Positions 12,776-20,142 of a stretch of DNA of 64,000 bases are shown piece after piece (position 1 is the stretch's first letter; every line of letters begins with the position of its first letter). The stretch spans positions 6,219,501 to 6,283,500 of the forward strand of contig NZ_CP029008.1 of the NCBI RefSeq assembly GCF_024585165.1, given 5' to 3'. Below the pieces are notes generated by a model. That model was not told the DNA's origin, ran no database searches, and was given only the letters and a program-made list of their open reading frames with translations. The DNA is from Bradyrhizobium sp. WBOS07 (lineage in GTDB: Bacteria; Pseudomonadota; Alphaproteobacteria; Rhizobiales; Xanthobacteraceae). The translations under genes were made by a program, and so were the position numbers.

Positions 12776-12910
12776 GTGTCCCGGACGCGTTGCAACGCCT
12801 CTTGGCGTTGCTGCGTAGAGCCGGGACCCAGCAGGCCGCGCGGCGTGCTGATCCATGGGCCCCGGCTCTGCAGCGCATCACTTCGTGCTGCGCAGCGTCC
12901 GGGGCACGAG
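12776..12910. repeat. Palindromic intergenic repeat, type D, in the 12623-12950 gap
   Basis: The left end GTGTCCCGGACGCG and the right end GCGTCCGGGGCACG are inverted copies. Inside, GAGCCGGGACCCA is matched by TGGGCCCCGGCTC, and small local hairpins (GCAACGCC / GGCGTTGC) decorate the arms. The element fills most of the 328-base gap between the nitronate monooxygenase start and the downstream end of the next gene. I see no gene in the rest of that gap. Confidence 0.75.
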
Positions 12911-12950
12911 AGTTCGGCTTTCATGCCAATTGCTTGTATTGAATGCGAAG

Positions 12951-13601
12951 CTACTGCGCCGACAGCCGCACCATCTGGCGGCCGCCGTTCATTTCCTTGA
13001 GGCGGTTGACGAAGTTTTCCGGGCGTTGCCAGCGGTTGGGGACCTCGAGCCCCATGAACTCGGCGATGTCGCCGATGAAGCCGGTGCAGTTGACGGTCTC
13101 GGCGTTCCACACCGGCGAGTTCGCCTGCAATTTCTTGATATAGGCGAACACGCGCTTGGCGTCGGCCTCGTTCAGATAGACGCGATAGCTCGCGGTCAGA
13201 TATTCCGGATCGAGATCGCCGTAGCTCGCGCCGGTCTCGGACGGCACGAAGGTGATGTGACCGAGCACGTAGGCCAGCGTGTCGCCGGCGGGCGTGAGGC
13301 CTGCGACCTCGACCGCCTTCTCGCTGGTCTTGCCGTACCAGACGAAGGCATGACCCCAGCTCGCGGCCGTGCGGGCGCGGAAGTCGACGTAATAGGGACC
13401 TTTCTCCACGCGCGCGACGGGGCGCCGCGTCGATTGCGGCGCCGGCCGCGACGTGGAGTCGGTCGTGGCAAGCGCATTGGCATCGCCAACGCGCTTGTTC
13501 GCTTCGTGCGCCGAAGCCGCGGGCATCAGGCACGCGATCATCGCCGCGAGCGCGAGCCCGGCAAGAATGCAGGATCCCGATCGATCAGGTTTGTTCGTCA
13601 C
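12951..13601 (-). CDS. Exported hypothetical protein, possible NlpC/P60-like or DUF4105-like hydrolase
   Basis: A 216-aa protein whose GTG start at 13601 is preceded by GAGGGG at good spacing. The first 35 residues form a signal peptide (positive start, then LAGLALAAMIACLMPAASA, cleaved near SAHEA). A low-complexity linker of about 35 residues follows, then a compact domain with SWGHAFVWYG, VLGHITFVPSE and VNCTGFIGD. The order His, His, Cys is what circularly permuted NlpC/P60-type amidohydrolases and DUF4105 proteins show, but I cannot confirm membership. Function is unknown; a periplasmic hydrolase role is only a guess. It lies 58 bases downstream of the PIGK-repeat peptide gene on the same strand. 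Confidence 0.75.
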   Translation of the reverse strand: MTNKPDRSGSCILAGLALAAMIACLMPAASAHEANKRVGDANALATTDSTSRPAPQSTRRPVARVEKGPYYVDFRARTAASWGHAFVWYGKTSEKAVEVAGLTPAGDTLAYVLGHITFVPSETGASYGDLDPEYLTASYRVYLNEADAKRVFAYIKKLQANSPVWNAETVNCTGFIGDIAEFMGLEVPNRWQRPENFVNRLKEMNGGRQMVRLSAQ

Positions 13602-13659
13602 GCTGTGCCCCTCGACTGCCGGCCGCTTACGCTGGTCTTGCGCGCATCGCGCCGGCGCG

Positions 13660-13854
13660 TCAGTAGCGCGCCGCGACCGGGCCGGGCGCCTTGCCGATCG
13701 GGGCCTTTCCAACCGGGCTCTTGCCAATCGGCATCTTGCCGATCGGCGCCTGCTCAGAATAGACCGGCACGGGCTGGCGGCGCGGCAGGTCCGCAGCGTT
13801 CGCAGCCGTCACCAGAGCAAGCGTGGCACCCAGAGCAATTACAATCTTCTTCAC
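13660..13854 (-). CDS. Small exported peptide with PIGK repeats
   Basis: A 64-aa protein. MKKIVIALGATLALVTAANA is a textbook signal peptide cleaved after ANA, leaving a mature peptide of about 44 residues. The mature part has four tandem copies of a five-residue unit of the form PIGKx or PVGKx (APIGK, MPIGK, SPVGK, APIGK), then a Pro/Ala-rich tail ending AARY. I do not recognise a function. The regular Lys spacing suggests a structural or polyanion-binding role, which is inference. It lies upstream of, and probably with, the exported hypothetical at 12951-13601. Confidence 0.72.
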   Translation of the reverse strand: MKKIVIALGATLALVTAANAADLPRRQPVPVYSEQAPIGKMPIGKSPVGKAPIGKAPGPVAARY

Positions 13855-14043
13855 AGTGATACCCCTAGAAGGTTTGGCCCAAACACGGCCATGCCGTGCC
13901 CCCAGACACGCCTTACAGAAGGGCGGCCGAATGCGTCCAAGTTGCGGCGCACGCGGGACATGTTGGCGGCTTATGTCTGACGCGCGCAGATGTGATTTGT
14001 CCGGATGTTTCGAACGGCGCGATGCAGGTTTCCAGGCAACGCC

Positions 14044-15450
14044 TCACCCGATCCGGTTCAGATTATTCCTGATCGTCGCGAAGATGCCGCCGATGTCCTT
14101 GCGCAGCGCATCGAGCGCGTTGAAATTGTCGAAGACGCGCGCGAGACGATCTTCGACCTCGCGCTTGCTCTTGGTGAGCGCGTCGACGCGCGAAGCGAGG
14201 GTGACGTTGCCGTTCGCCTCGATCTCGCCGACGGTCCTGGCGAGGAGATCGCGGGTGGCCCCGACCTCCGCGATCATGGCCTCGATGCCGAATACCGGCG
14301 CCTTGAGCGGGACGAGGTCGGCCTGCGCCTTCGACAGCTCCGTCTTGAAGGCGTTCAGCGTCGCCAGCGTCTCCTGCAAGGCACCGAGGCGCTGGCGGGA
14401 CTGGAGGACGAATTCGTTCAGCGCGTTCTGACGGTCTGCGAGGGACGTGCCGTCGGCGTCCGTCTCGGCCTCGGCGAGCGCGCGCTCGATCTGGGCCCGG
14501 CGTTGGCCGAGCTCCTCGAGGTCGAGCCTAATGCTCTTGAGAATGTTGAAGCTGTCGTCGATGCGGGCGAGGCGCTGCTCGATCTCGATCTTGCTCGTCG
14601 ACAGCGTCTCGGCACGCGTGGCAAGCGGCGTCTCGCCGCCGGTTTCGAGTTCGTCGATGGTCTTGGCGAGACGATCATGGCTGAGACCGAGCTTGCCGAT
14701 CAGGGCGTTGATGCCGGTGTCCGGGGACCGCAGCGGCGCCAGCTCGGCGTGGGATTTCGCCAGATCCTCCCGGAATTGATTCAGGGTCGCAAAGGTGTCC
14801 TGGACCGCGTTCACCCGCCCCAGCAGCGCCGAGACGTCGCGCGCGATGTCTCTCTGCCGGTCGGCGAGGTTGTTCCTGCGGTCGTCGGTTTCGAGGTCGT
14901 GCAGCGAGCGTTCGAGCTGGTTCTGGCGGTCGCGGATCTCGGTGAAGACGGGCTCGACCGCGCGGCGTTGCTCGGCGACCTTGCCGACCATCTCGCGCAG
15001 ATGCTGCTGGCGACGGCGGATCTCGGCAAGCTGGTCGTGCATGTCGGCGGATTCGTTGCGGCCCTGCTGCAGCAGCGCGCGCTGCTCGGTCTCGCCGAGC
15101 TTGTCGTGGAGGGCGGAGACCGCCTCCCGGGGATCGCTGTCGATCAAGTGCTGGACCGTGGCGTCGAGGTGGCTTTGCAGGGCGTGGGCGACGACGACGT
15201 CCTCGCGGGTCTTCTTGAGGCGCTCGCGCAGGGTGTCGAGGCGCCGGTCCTGGCGCGATAGCCGCCAGACGGAAGCGCCGATCAGCGTCAGCGCCAGCGC
15301 GGCGATCGCGCCGGCTGCGACGCGCTGCGGCGTGGGCAGGCTGGCGAACCAGGCGGGCAGGTGACTGACATCGTATCCGAACGCCTGCTGGGCGAAGATC
15401 GCGGCGACGGCCAGCAGGCCGAACCAGGCAACCAGGAAAAACAGCCACAT
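14044..15450 (-). CDS. Membrane-anchored coiled-coil protein with an internal duplication
   Basis: A 468-aa protein with two N-terminal hydrophobic helices (about 3-24 and 43-63). Almost 400 residues of predicted coiled coil rich in Glu, Arg, Leu and Ala follow. Two consecutive blocks of about 130-150 residues are clearly related. The first has QDTFATLNQFREDL, LATRAETLSTSK and RLARIDDSFNILKSIRLDL; the second has QETLATLNAFKTEL, LASRVDALTKSK and RLARVFDNFNALDALRKDI. The start at 15450 has GAGGAA upstream; the longer open frame has no support. I do not recognise a family. A role in envelope or chromosome structure is possible but not shown. Confidence 0.75.
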   Translation of the reverse strand: MWLFFLVAWFGLLAVAAIFAQQAFGYDVSHLPAWFASLPTPQRVAAGAIAALALTLIGASVWRLSRQDRRLDTLRERLKKTREDVVVAHALQSHLDATVQHLIDSDPREAVSALHDKLGETEQRALLQQGRNESADMHDQLAEIRRRQQHLREMVGKVAEQRRAVEPVFTEIRDRQNQLERSLHDLETDDRRNNLADRQRDIARDVSALLGRVNAVQDTFATLNQFREDLAKSHAELAPLRSPDTGINALIGKLGLSHDRLAKTIDELETGGETPLATRAETLSTSKIEIEQRLARIDDSFNILKSIRLDLEELGQRRAQIERALAEAETDADGTSLADRQNALNEFVLQSRQRLGALQETLATLNAFKTELSKAQADLVPLKAPVFGIEAMIAEVGATRDLLARTVGEIEANGNVTLASRVDALTKSKREVEDRLARVFDNFNALDALRKDIGGIFATIRNNLNRIG

Positions 15451-15674
15451 CGTGAATTCCTCACGCCGGCACACATTTCCGCCATGATTGCCAACAGCGG
15501 AACCGGGCGCAAGGGGCCGGCGGGGCACCGGCCGCGCGTCGGGGCGCAAATCCCCAACTGGCCGCATCAGCCGATGGGCCGGGGACGATGAAAGGCTGTA
15601 GGGACTTCCGGAAGTGGGAAATCCCTGGATTGGACCTGGATGTCGCGGCAGTCGCCGAGCCGAATCGGCGCGCC

Positions 15675-15791
15675 TTATTTCCCTAGGAAGCTCGAGCGTA
15701 TCTTGTCGGCGAACCAGACGACGAAGATCGCAGCGAACGCGAGGGCAAAGTACAGAGCCGTCCACAGAAGGGCATTACCGGCAGTCGTCAT
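15675..15791 (-). CDS. 38-residue single-pass membrane peptide
   Basis: A short gene of 38 codons starting ATG at 15791 with GGGAGGAT ending three bases before it, a strong ribosome site. The product begins MTTAGNALLWTALYFALAFA and continues with a hydrophobic run ending VVWFADK, then a short basic tail ending FLGK. That is one membrane helix with the positive end inside the cytoplasm. No family is recognised. Small peptides of this shape often bind larger membrane complexes, but nothing here shows a partner. The gene lies alone between the coiled-coil protein and the FAH-family gene. Whether it is translated is inferred from the ribosome site and clean topology. Confidence 0.6.
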   Translation of the reverse strand: MTTAGNALLWTALYFALAFAAIFVVWFADKIRSSFLGK

Positions 15792-15932
15792 GGCATCCTC
15801 CCTTGCATCAGAACTCGGTCTTTTGCCGGTGAGGATAGTGGTGGCTGCGACGGCGTGATTTGCGCAGGATCAATTTTGCCGCGCTGCAGCAGGGATAGCG
15901 CGTCGTTCGGGAGCGGGCCTGCCAAAAACAGG

Positions 15933-16718
15933 CTACAGTCGAAACTCGTTGGTGAGCTCGCCGATGCCGTCGATTGCGATGGTCACCGTGTTCAACTGCT
16001 CCTTCATCACGCCGACGCCGACCGAGGTGCCGACGGCGATGAGATCGCCGGGAAGCAGGGTCATGTCGTGTGAGATCCTGCTGACCAGCTCCTGCGCCGA
16101 GAAGATCATGTCGGAGATCGGGTAATTCTGCCGCTCCGCGCCGTTGAGGATGGTGCGGACCGAGAGCTTGGCCGGATCGAGGCCGGTGGCGATGACGGGA
16201 CCGAACGGGCCGTAATCGTCGATGCCCTTGGCGCGGGCCCATTGCGGGAAGGTGGGATCGCTGGTCAGGATGTCGTTGGCGGTGATGTCGTTGACGCAGG
16301 TGTAGCCGAAGATGAAGCTGTCGGCTTCGTCAGGCGAGACGCGGGCGCAGGTCCTGCCGATCACGATGCCGAGCTCGCCCTCATAGGTGGTCTTGCCGTC
16401 GTAGTAAGAGGGCCGGCGGATCACGGCGCCCGGCGCCGTGATGCTGGTGGTGGCCTTGAGCAGATAGAGCGGATCCGGCGGCTCGGGCTGGTTCAGCTTG
16501 GCGGCGAGCGCGTGAAAATTATTCCAGAGCGCGACGATCTTGCTGGGGGCGCATGGCGCGAGCAGCTCGACCTCCGACAGCGCCAGCGTCTTAGCCGTGG
16601 CGGCGTTGCGGCCGAACATCTCGCCCTCATGCACGCTGATGCCTGATGCGGTCAGCGTGCCGAAGCCGGTCGTGCCGGCGTGGCGGTAGCGCAGCCACTT
16701 CTTGCTCCCGCCGGCCAT
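15933..16718 (-). CDS. Fumarylacetoacetate hydrolase (FAH) family protein
   Basis: A 261-aa protein of the FAH superfamily, metal-dependent enzymes that hydrolyse, decarboxylate or isomerise 2-oxo acids. The metal-binding motif is YEGELGIVIG (Glu ligands), with the partner TCVNDITANDI, KGIDDYGPFGP for substrate and ILPGDLIAVGT-like LLPGDLIAVGTSVGVG at the C-terminus. The ATG at 16718 overlaps the stop of the upstream PanE-family gene (TGATG), so the two are translationally coupled; a GTG one codon earlier is also possible. Coupling suggests both act on one pathway, perhaps on a C2-C4 keto acid, but the substrate cannot be read. Confidence 0.88.
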   Translation of the reverse strand: MAGGSKKWLRYRHAGTTGFGTLTASGISVHEGEMFGRNAATAKTLALSEVELLAPCAPSKIVALWNNFHALAAKLNQPEPPDPLYLLKATTSITAPGAVIRRPSYYDGKTTYEGELGIVIGRTCARVSPDEADSFIFGYTCVNDITANDILTSDPTFPQWARAKGIDDYGPFGPVIATGLDPAKLSVRTILNGAERQNYPISDMIFSAQELVSRISHDMTLLPGDLIAVGTSVGVGVMKEQLNTVTIAIDGIGELTNEFRL

Positions 16719-17737
16719 CACGCCACCGCCAATGCGCGCGGATCCGCCGGCGCCGAGACGCCGTCATAGAGGCCGGCGATGCGGGCGCGCTGGGTCACCA
16801 TCGCCAGCACCGAGTCGAGCGCGGGCGTCGGGATGCCGGTGAGGCGGCCCATCTCCTGCACGACGGTGACGAGCGGATCGATCTCCATCGGGCGGCCGCG
16901 CTCGAGGTCCTGGAGCATCGAGGTCTTGTGCGCACCGACCTTGCGGGCGCCCTCGATCCGGCGCTCGACGTCGACGCGGAATTTGACCCCGAAGGTCTCG
17001 GCGATCGCTTGGGTCTCCATCATGATCGCGCGCGACAGCGCACGCGTGGACGGGTCGGTGCAGATCACGTCGAGCGTCGCGTGCGTGAGCGCGCTGATCG
17101 GGTTGAAGCAGACATTGCCCCAGAGCTTCAGCCAGATCTCGTCGCGGATGCGGTCGAGCACCGGGGCCTTCAGCCCGGCGGCGACGAACAGATCGGCGAG
17201 GCGCTGCACGTCATCGGTGATCTCGCCGGAGGGCTCGCCGAGCGGGAAATTGTTGCCGTAGACGTGGCGGATCACGCCGGGCGCCTCGATCTCGGTGGCG
17301 GGATAGACGATGCAGCCGATGGCGCGCTCGGCGCCCAGCTCGCGCCACTGCCGTCCGCCGGCGTCGATGCTCTCCAGCGTCGCGTTCTCGTATTGGCCGC
17401 CGTGCTTGTAGAAGTACCAATAGGGGATGCCGTTGACGGCGGTGACGATGCGGGTGTGGGGGCCGAGCAGCGGCTGCATCGTCTCGATCACGCCGGTGAT
17501 CGAATGCGCCTTCAGCGTGATGATGATGTAGTCCTGCACGCCGAGCTCGGTTGGATCATCGGTGCAGCGCGGATGCACGACGTGCTTCTCCTCGCCCGCG
17601 AGCAGCGTCAGTCCGCGTTCGCGCATTGCGGCAAGGTGCGCGCCGCGTGCGATGAGGCTGACGTCGGCCCCTGCGCGCGCGAGCTGAACCCCGAGATATC
17701 CGCCGATCGCGCCGGCGCCGTAGATGCAGATCTTCAT
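16718..17737 (-). CDS. PanE/ApbA-family NADPH-dependent 2-oxo acid reductase (possible oxalyl-CoA reductase)
   Basis: A 339-aa protein with the N-terminal Rossmann motif ICIYGAGAIGGYLGVQLARAG and a C-terminal helical domain, as in ketopantoate reductase. The Lys of LKAHSITGV, the Asn of VNGIPYW and the C-terminal KLWGNVCFNPISALT correspond to PanE active-site regions. Annotation as 2-dehydropantoate 2-reductase would be automatic. However, in Methylobacterium a PanE-family protein (PanE2) is the oxalyl-CoA reductase that turns oxalyl-CoA into glyoxylate. This gene lies downstream of the CBS gene inside the oxalate block, so that role is a fair hypothesis. The ATG at 17737 is preferred over an upstream frame that runs through a repeat. 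Confidence 0.85.
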   Translation of the reverse strand: MKICIYGAGAIGGYLGVQLARAGADVSLIARGAHLAAMRERGLTLLAGEEKHVVHPRCTDDPTELGVQDYIIITLKAHSITGVIETMQPLLGPHTRIVTAVNGIPYWYFYKHGGQYENATLESIDAGGRQWRELGAERAIGCIVYPATEIEAPGVIRHVYGNNFPLGEPSGEITDDVQRLADLFVAAGLKAPVLDRIRDEIWLKLWGNVCFNPISALTHATLDVICTDPSTRALSRAIMMETQAIAETFGVKFRVDVERRIEGARKVGAHKTSMLQDLERGRPMEIDPLVTVVQEMGRLTGIPTPALDSVLAMVTQRARIAGLYDGVSAPADPRALAVA

Positions 17738-17800
17738 GAATTCCTCGCGGGACCCAAAGTTGGAAGTGTTGCGATGGTTCGTGCCAAGCGCTCTCTGCAC

Positions 17801-17923
17801 CTCTCCCGCTTGCGGGAGAGGTCGACGTGCTCGAAGAGCGCGGCGGGTGAGGGCTCTATCCTCTTGGGGAGTCTCCCAGCGGAGACACCCTCTCCCCAAC
17901 CCTCTCCCGCAAGCGGGAGAGGG
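17801..17923. repeat. Palindromic intergenic repeat, type C, copy 1
   Basis: The element starts CTCTCCCGCTTGCGGGAGAG and ends CTCTCCCGCAAGCGGGAGAG, each a perfect small palindrome and together inverted copies. The centre has GGGGAGTCTCCCAGCGGAGAC. Relatives lie at 35911-36070 and 46834-46970. It sits between the CBS gene and the PanE-family gene; it may be a processing site or attenuator if the two are co-transcribed. Confidence 0.85.
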
Positions 17924-17959
17924 GGCGCTTCCTTTCCGTGGTTGAAAGTGTGCGCCTCT

Positions 17960-18388
17960 CTAGGCGGCCGCTTGCGGCGTGCCGTTGAGGGCCTCGTCAA
18001 CGGCAGCGGCGATGTCGCGCATGCTGATGACGGAGACGAGGCTGTAATCGTCGATCACCGGCAGATGGCGGATGTGGTGCCGGTTCATCAGATGCCGGAC
18101 GTGCTCGATCGTGTCGCTCGAGCTGCAGGACACGAGCTGCTGCACCGAGACGAGCTGCGAGACCTTGACGTTGACGGCGTTCGCGCCGTGCTCGGCGACG
18201 GCGCGCACCACGTCGCGCTCGGTGAACATGCCGACCGCGGTGTTTCCTTCCGAGCGGACCACGTCCTTGACCACCAGCGCGCTGATGTTGTTGGCGCGCA
18301 TCAGCTTGGCGGCGATACCCACCGTCTCGTTCATTCGCACCGTAACAACGCGCGGCGTCTTCTTGCGCAGAATGTCTCCGACCAGCAT
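17960..18388 (-). CDS. CBS-pair domain protein under the oxalate operator
   Basis: A 142-aa protein made of two CBS domains (about 8-65 and 75-130), which bind adenosine nucleotides or S-adenosylmethionine as regulatory ligands. The repeats show ISALVVKD...VGMFTERDVVRAVAE and IRHLPVIDDYSLVSVISMRDI. The ATG at 18388 has AGGGAGG upstream. There is no catalytic or DNA-binding domain. A copy of the 17-bp oxalate operator lies 34 bases upstream, so expression should follow the oxalate genes. It could sense the energy or CoA-nucleotide state for the antiporters or for Oxc, which in Oxalobacter is activated by ADP; that link is inference. Confidence 0.88.
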   Translation of the reverse strand: MLVGDILRKKTPRVVTVRMNETVGIAAKLMRANNISALVVKDVVRSEGNTAVGMFTERDVVRAVAEHGANAVNVKVSQLVSVQQLVSCSSSDTIEHVRHLMNRHHIRHLPVIDDYSLVSVISMRDIAAAVDEALNGTPQAAA

Positions 18389-18421
18389 TGCAACCTCCCT
18401 AGGTGAATGTTGGGCGAAGTG

Positions 18422-18438
18422 TGGTATACATAATGCCA
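18422..18438 (-). promoter_or_regulatory. Oxalate-regulon operator a (CBS gene promoter)
   Basis: On the transcribed strand it reads TGGCATTATGTATACCA: arms TGGCAT and ATACCA, five-base spacer. Two bases upstream is TTGACG, a -35-like hexamer. The downstream arm ends 34 bases before the CBS start codon. The dyad would cover the -35/-10 spacer, so bound protein should block RNA polymerase. Confidence 0.75.
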
Positions 18439-18513
18439 ATCGTCAAGCGCGGGATTTGGCCGATCCGAAAAATCTTGCGACAGCGATCCTGACGTTTGTC
18501 GCCGCGACAAAAG

Positions 18514-18538
18514 AAAAAGGGGCGCAGCGCTGCGCCCC
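18514..18538 (-). terminator. Rho-independent terminator after the downstream antiporter gene
   Basis: A perfect 20-base palindrome, GGGGCGCAGCGCTGCGCCCC (18519-18538), is followed on the minus strand by five T residues. It lies 30 bases after the stop of the antiporter gene and before operator a, so it separates two transcription units. Confidence 0.85.
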
Positions 18539-18567
18539 CTGTCTTGTCGAGCAAACACGTGTGGCGG

Positions 18568-19890
18568 TTACACCGTCTCGGTCTTGGCGGTGCCGGTCGC
18601 AGCTTCGGTGCTCTCGGCTTCGTTGCCGAGGATGAAGGCGCGGCGCAGCGGCTTGATCACGAACAGCGCCGTTAGCGCCGCGGTCGCGTTCAGGGCCACC
18701 GCGACCACAAACACGGCCTTCCAGCCATAGGCCGCCGAGATCACGCTGGCGAGCGGAACGAGCAGGGAGGCGGTGCCCTTCGCGGTGTAGAGCATGCCGT
18801 TGTTGGTGGTCGCGAATGTCGAGCCGAAGGTGTCGCCGCAAGTGGCCGGGAACAGCGAATAGATCTCGCCAAATACGCCGAAATAGATCGCGGTCGCCAG
18901 CACGAAAACCGACGGGATGTGACCGTAGGCCGACAGCGTCAGGAGCATCAACGCGGCGGTGCCGAAGGCGATGAACATGGTGTGCTCGCGGCCGATCGTG
19001 TCGGAGACGAAGCCGAAGAACGGGCGGCCGAAACCGTCCAGGATGCGGTCGAGCGAGATCGCGAAGGTCAGGGCCGCCATCTGGAAGCCGGCGAGCGTGA
19101 CCGGCGTGTCGGCGATCTTGAAGTCGTGCGCGATCGGGGCGATCTGTGCCGCCGTCATCAGGCCGCCCGAGGCGACCATGACGAAGACGAGGTACATCAC
19201 CCAGAAAACAGGGGTGCGCAGCACCTGCGGCGGCGTGAAGTCGATCCTGGTCTGCGGCAGATTGAGCTGCTTCTTCTTCGGCGGGATCGACAGCCGCGGC
19301 GGCTGGATGAAGAAGGCGAGCACGAACACGATCACGCCCTGGCCGATGCCGAAGGTGAGGAACGCGTGCTGGTAGCCGTTCGATGCGATCATGCTTGCGA
19401 TCGGCACCACGGTGAGCGCGGCGCCGGCGCCGAAGCCAGCAGCGGTGGCGCCGGCGGCGAGGCCGCGGCGGTCTGGAAACCATTTCAGCGCGTTGCCGAC
19501 GCAGGTGCCGTACACCGCGCCTGCGCCCATGCCGCCGATGATCGCGGCTGCGTAGAGCAGGGTGAGGGAATCGGCCCAGGAGTTGAGGATCCAGGACAGT
19601 GCGATCATCACGCCGCCGAACATGACGACGATGCGCGGGCCGTATTTGTCCACGAACCAGGCTTCGACCGGCACCAGCCAGGTCTCGGTGACGACGAAGA
19701 TGGTGAAAGCGAGCTGGATCGCGGCGCGTCCCCAATGATGGGCCGCATCGATCGGATCGACGAACAGCGTCCAGCCATATTGCAGATTGGCGATCATCGC
19801 CATGCAGACGATGCCCATGCCGAGCTGGAGCCAGCGGAAGCCGGTGCGAAGAGGCGCAGCCGTGACGGCACCGTCCGAGCTGGAAATCAT
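18568..19890 (-). CDS. Oxalate/formate antiporter-family MFS transporter (downstream copy)
   Basis: A 440-aa major facilitator protein of the OFA group, 12 predicted helices, which in Oxalobacter (OxlT) exchanges external oxalate for internal formate. NLQYGWTLFVDPI in helix 1, KWFPDRRGLAAGATAAGFGAGAALT after helix 4 (KWFPDRRGLA is the signature) and MLYTAKGTASLLVPLASV near helix 11 with its membrane Lys match OxlT, where a Lys in helix 11 binds oxalate. GGAGGT precedes the ATG. It has its own operator 101 bases upstream and its own terminator. It is a paralogue of the next gene upstream. Confidence 0.92.
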   Translation of the reverse strand: MISSSDGAVTAAPLRTGFRWLQLGMGIVCMAMIANLQYGWTLFVDPIDAAHHWGRAAIQLAFTIFVVTETWLVPVEAWFVDKYGPRIVVMFGGVMIALSWILNSWADSLTLLYAAAIIGGMGAGAVYGTCVGNALKWFPDRRGLAAGATAAGFGAGAALTVVPIASMIASNGYQHAFLTFGIGQGVIVFVLAFFIQPPRLSIPPKKKQLNLPQTRIDFTPPQVLRTPVFWVMYLVFVMVASGGLMTAAQIAPIAHDFKIADTPVTLAGFQMAALTFAISLDRILDGFGRPFFGFVSDTIGREHTMFIAFGTAALMLLTLSAYGHIPSVFVLATAIYFGVFGEIYSLFPATCGDTFGSTFATTNNGMLYTAKGTASLLVPLASVISAAYGWKAVFVVAVALNATAALTALFVIKPLRRAFILGNEAESTEAATGTAKTETV

Positions 19891-19990
19891 TAGAACCTCC
19901 CATGCGCCTGATTGATTGCGATGCAGGGCGGCAAGATGACCTGATGTCGCAAATGTTGTGGCTTATCGTCGCAGGCGCTGATCCGGAGAT

Positions 19991-20007
19991 TGGTATGCAA
20001 TATTCCA
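19991..20007 (-). promoter_or_regulatory. Oxalate-regulon operator b (downstream antiporter promoter)
   Basis: Read with transcription it is TGGAATATTGCATACCA, one arm base different from the common TGGCAT. TTGCAA, a -35-like hexamer, ends two bases before it, the same spacing as at operators a, c, d and e. The antiporter start codon is about 100 bases downstream, leaving a longer leader than at the other sites. Confidence 0.68.
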
Positions 20008-20085
20008 GATTGCAAGCCCTAACTTGTCCGTCTTCGGCATAGGGCCGAGTTCCAGCCGCGATCCCTCCGAGCTTCCCAACAAACG

Positions 20086-20110
20086 AAAACGCCCGGCCGC
20101 GAGGCCGGGC
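20086..20110 (-). terminator. Rho-independent terminator after the upstream antiporter gene
   Basis: Inverted repeat GCCCGGCC / GGCCGGGC (20091-20098 and 20103-20110) with loop GCGA. On the minus strand it is followed by TTTTCGTTT. It lies 32 bases after the antiporter stop and before operator b. Confidence 0.85.
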
Positions 20111-20142
20111 GGTCTGCTCGATGAAGAGCTGTGGGGAGCGGG

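Noticed and set aside
17738..17899. N-terminal extension of the PanE-family protein
   Set aside because: The extension runs through a type C repeat, and the Rossmann motif requires the start at 17737.
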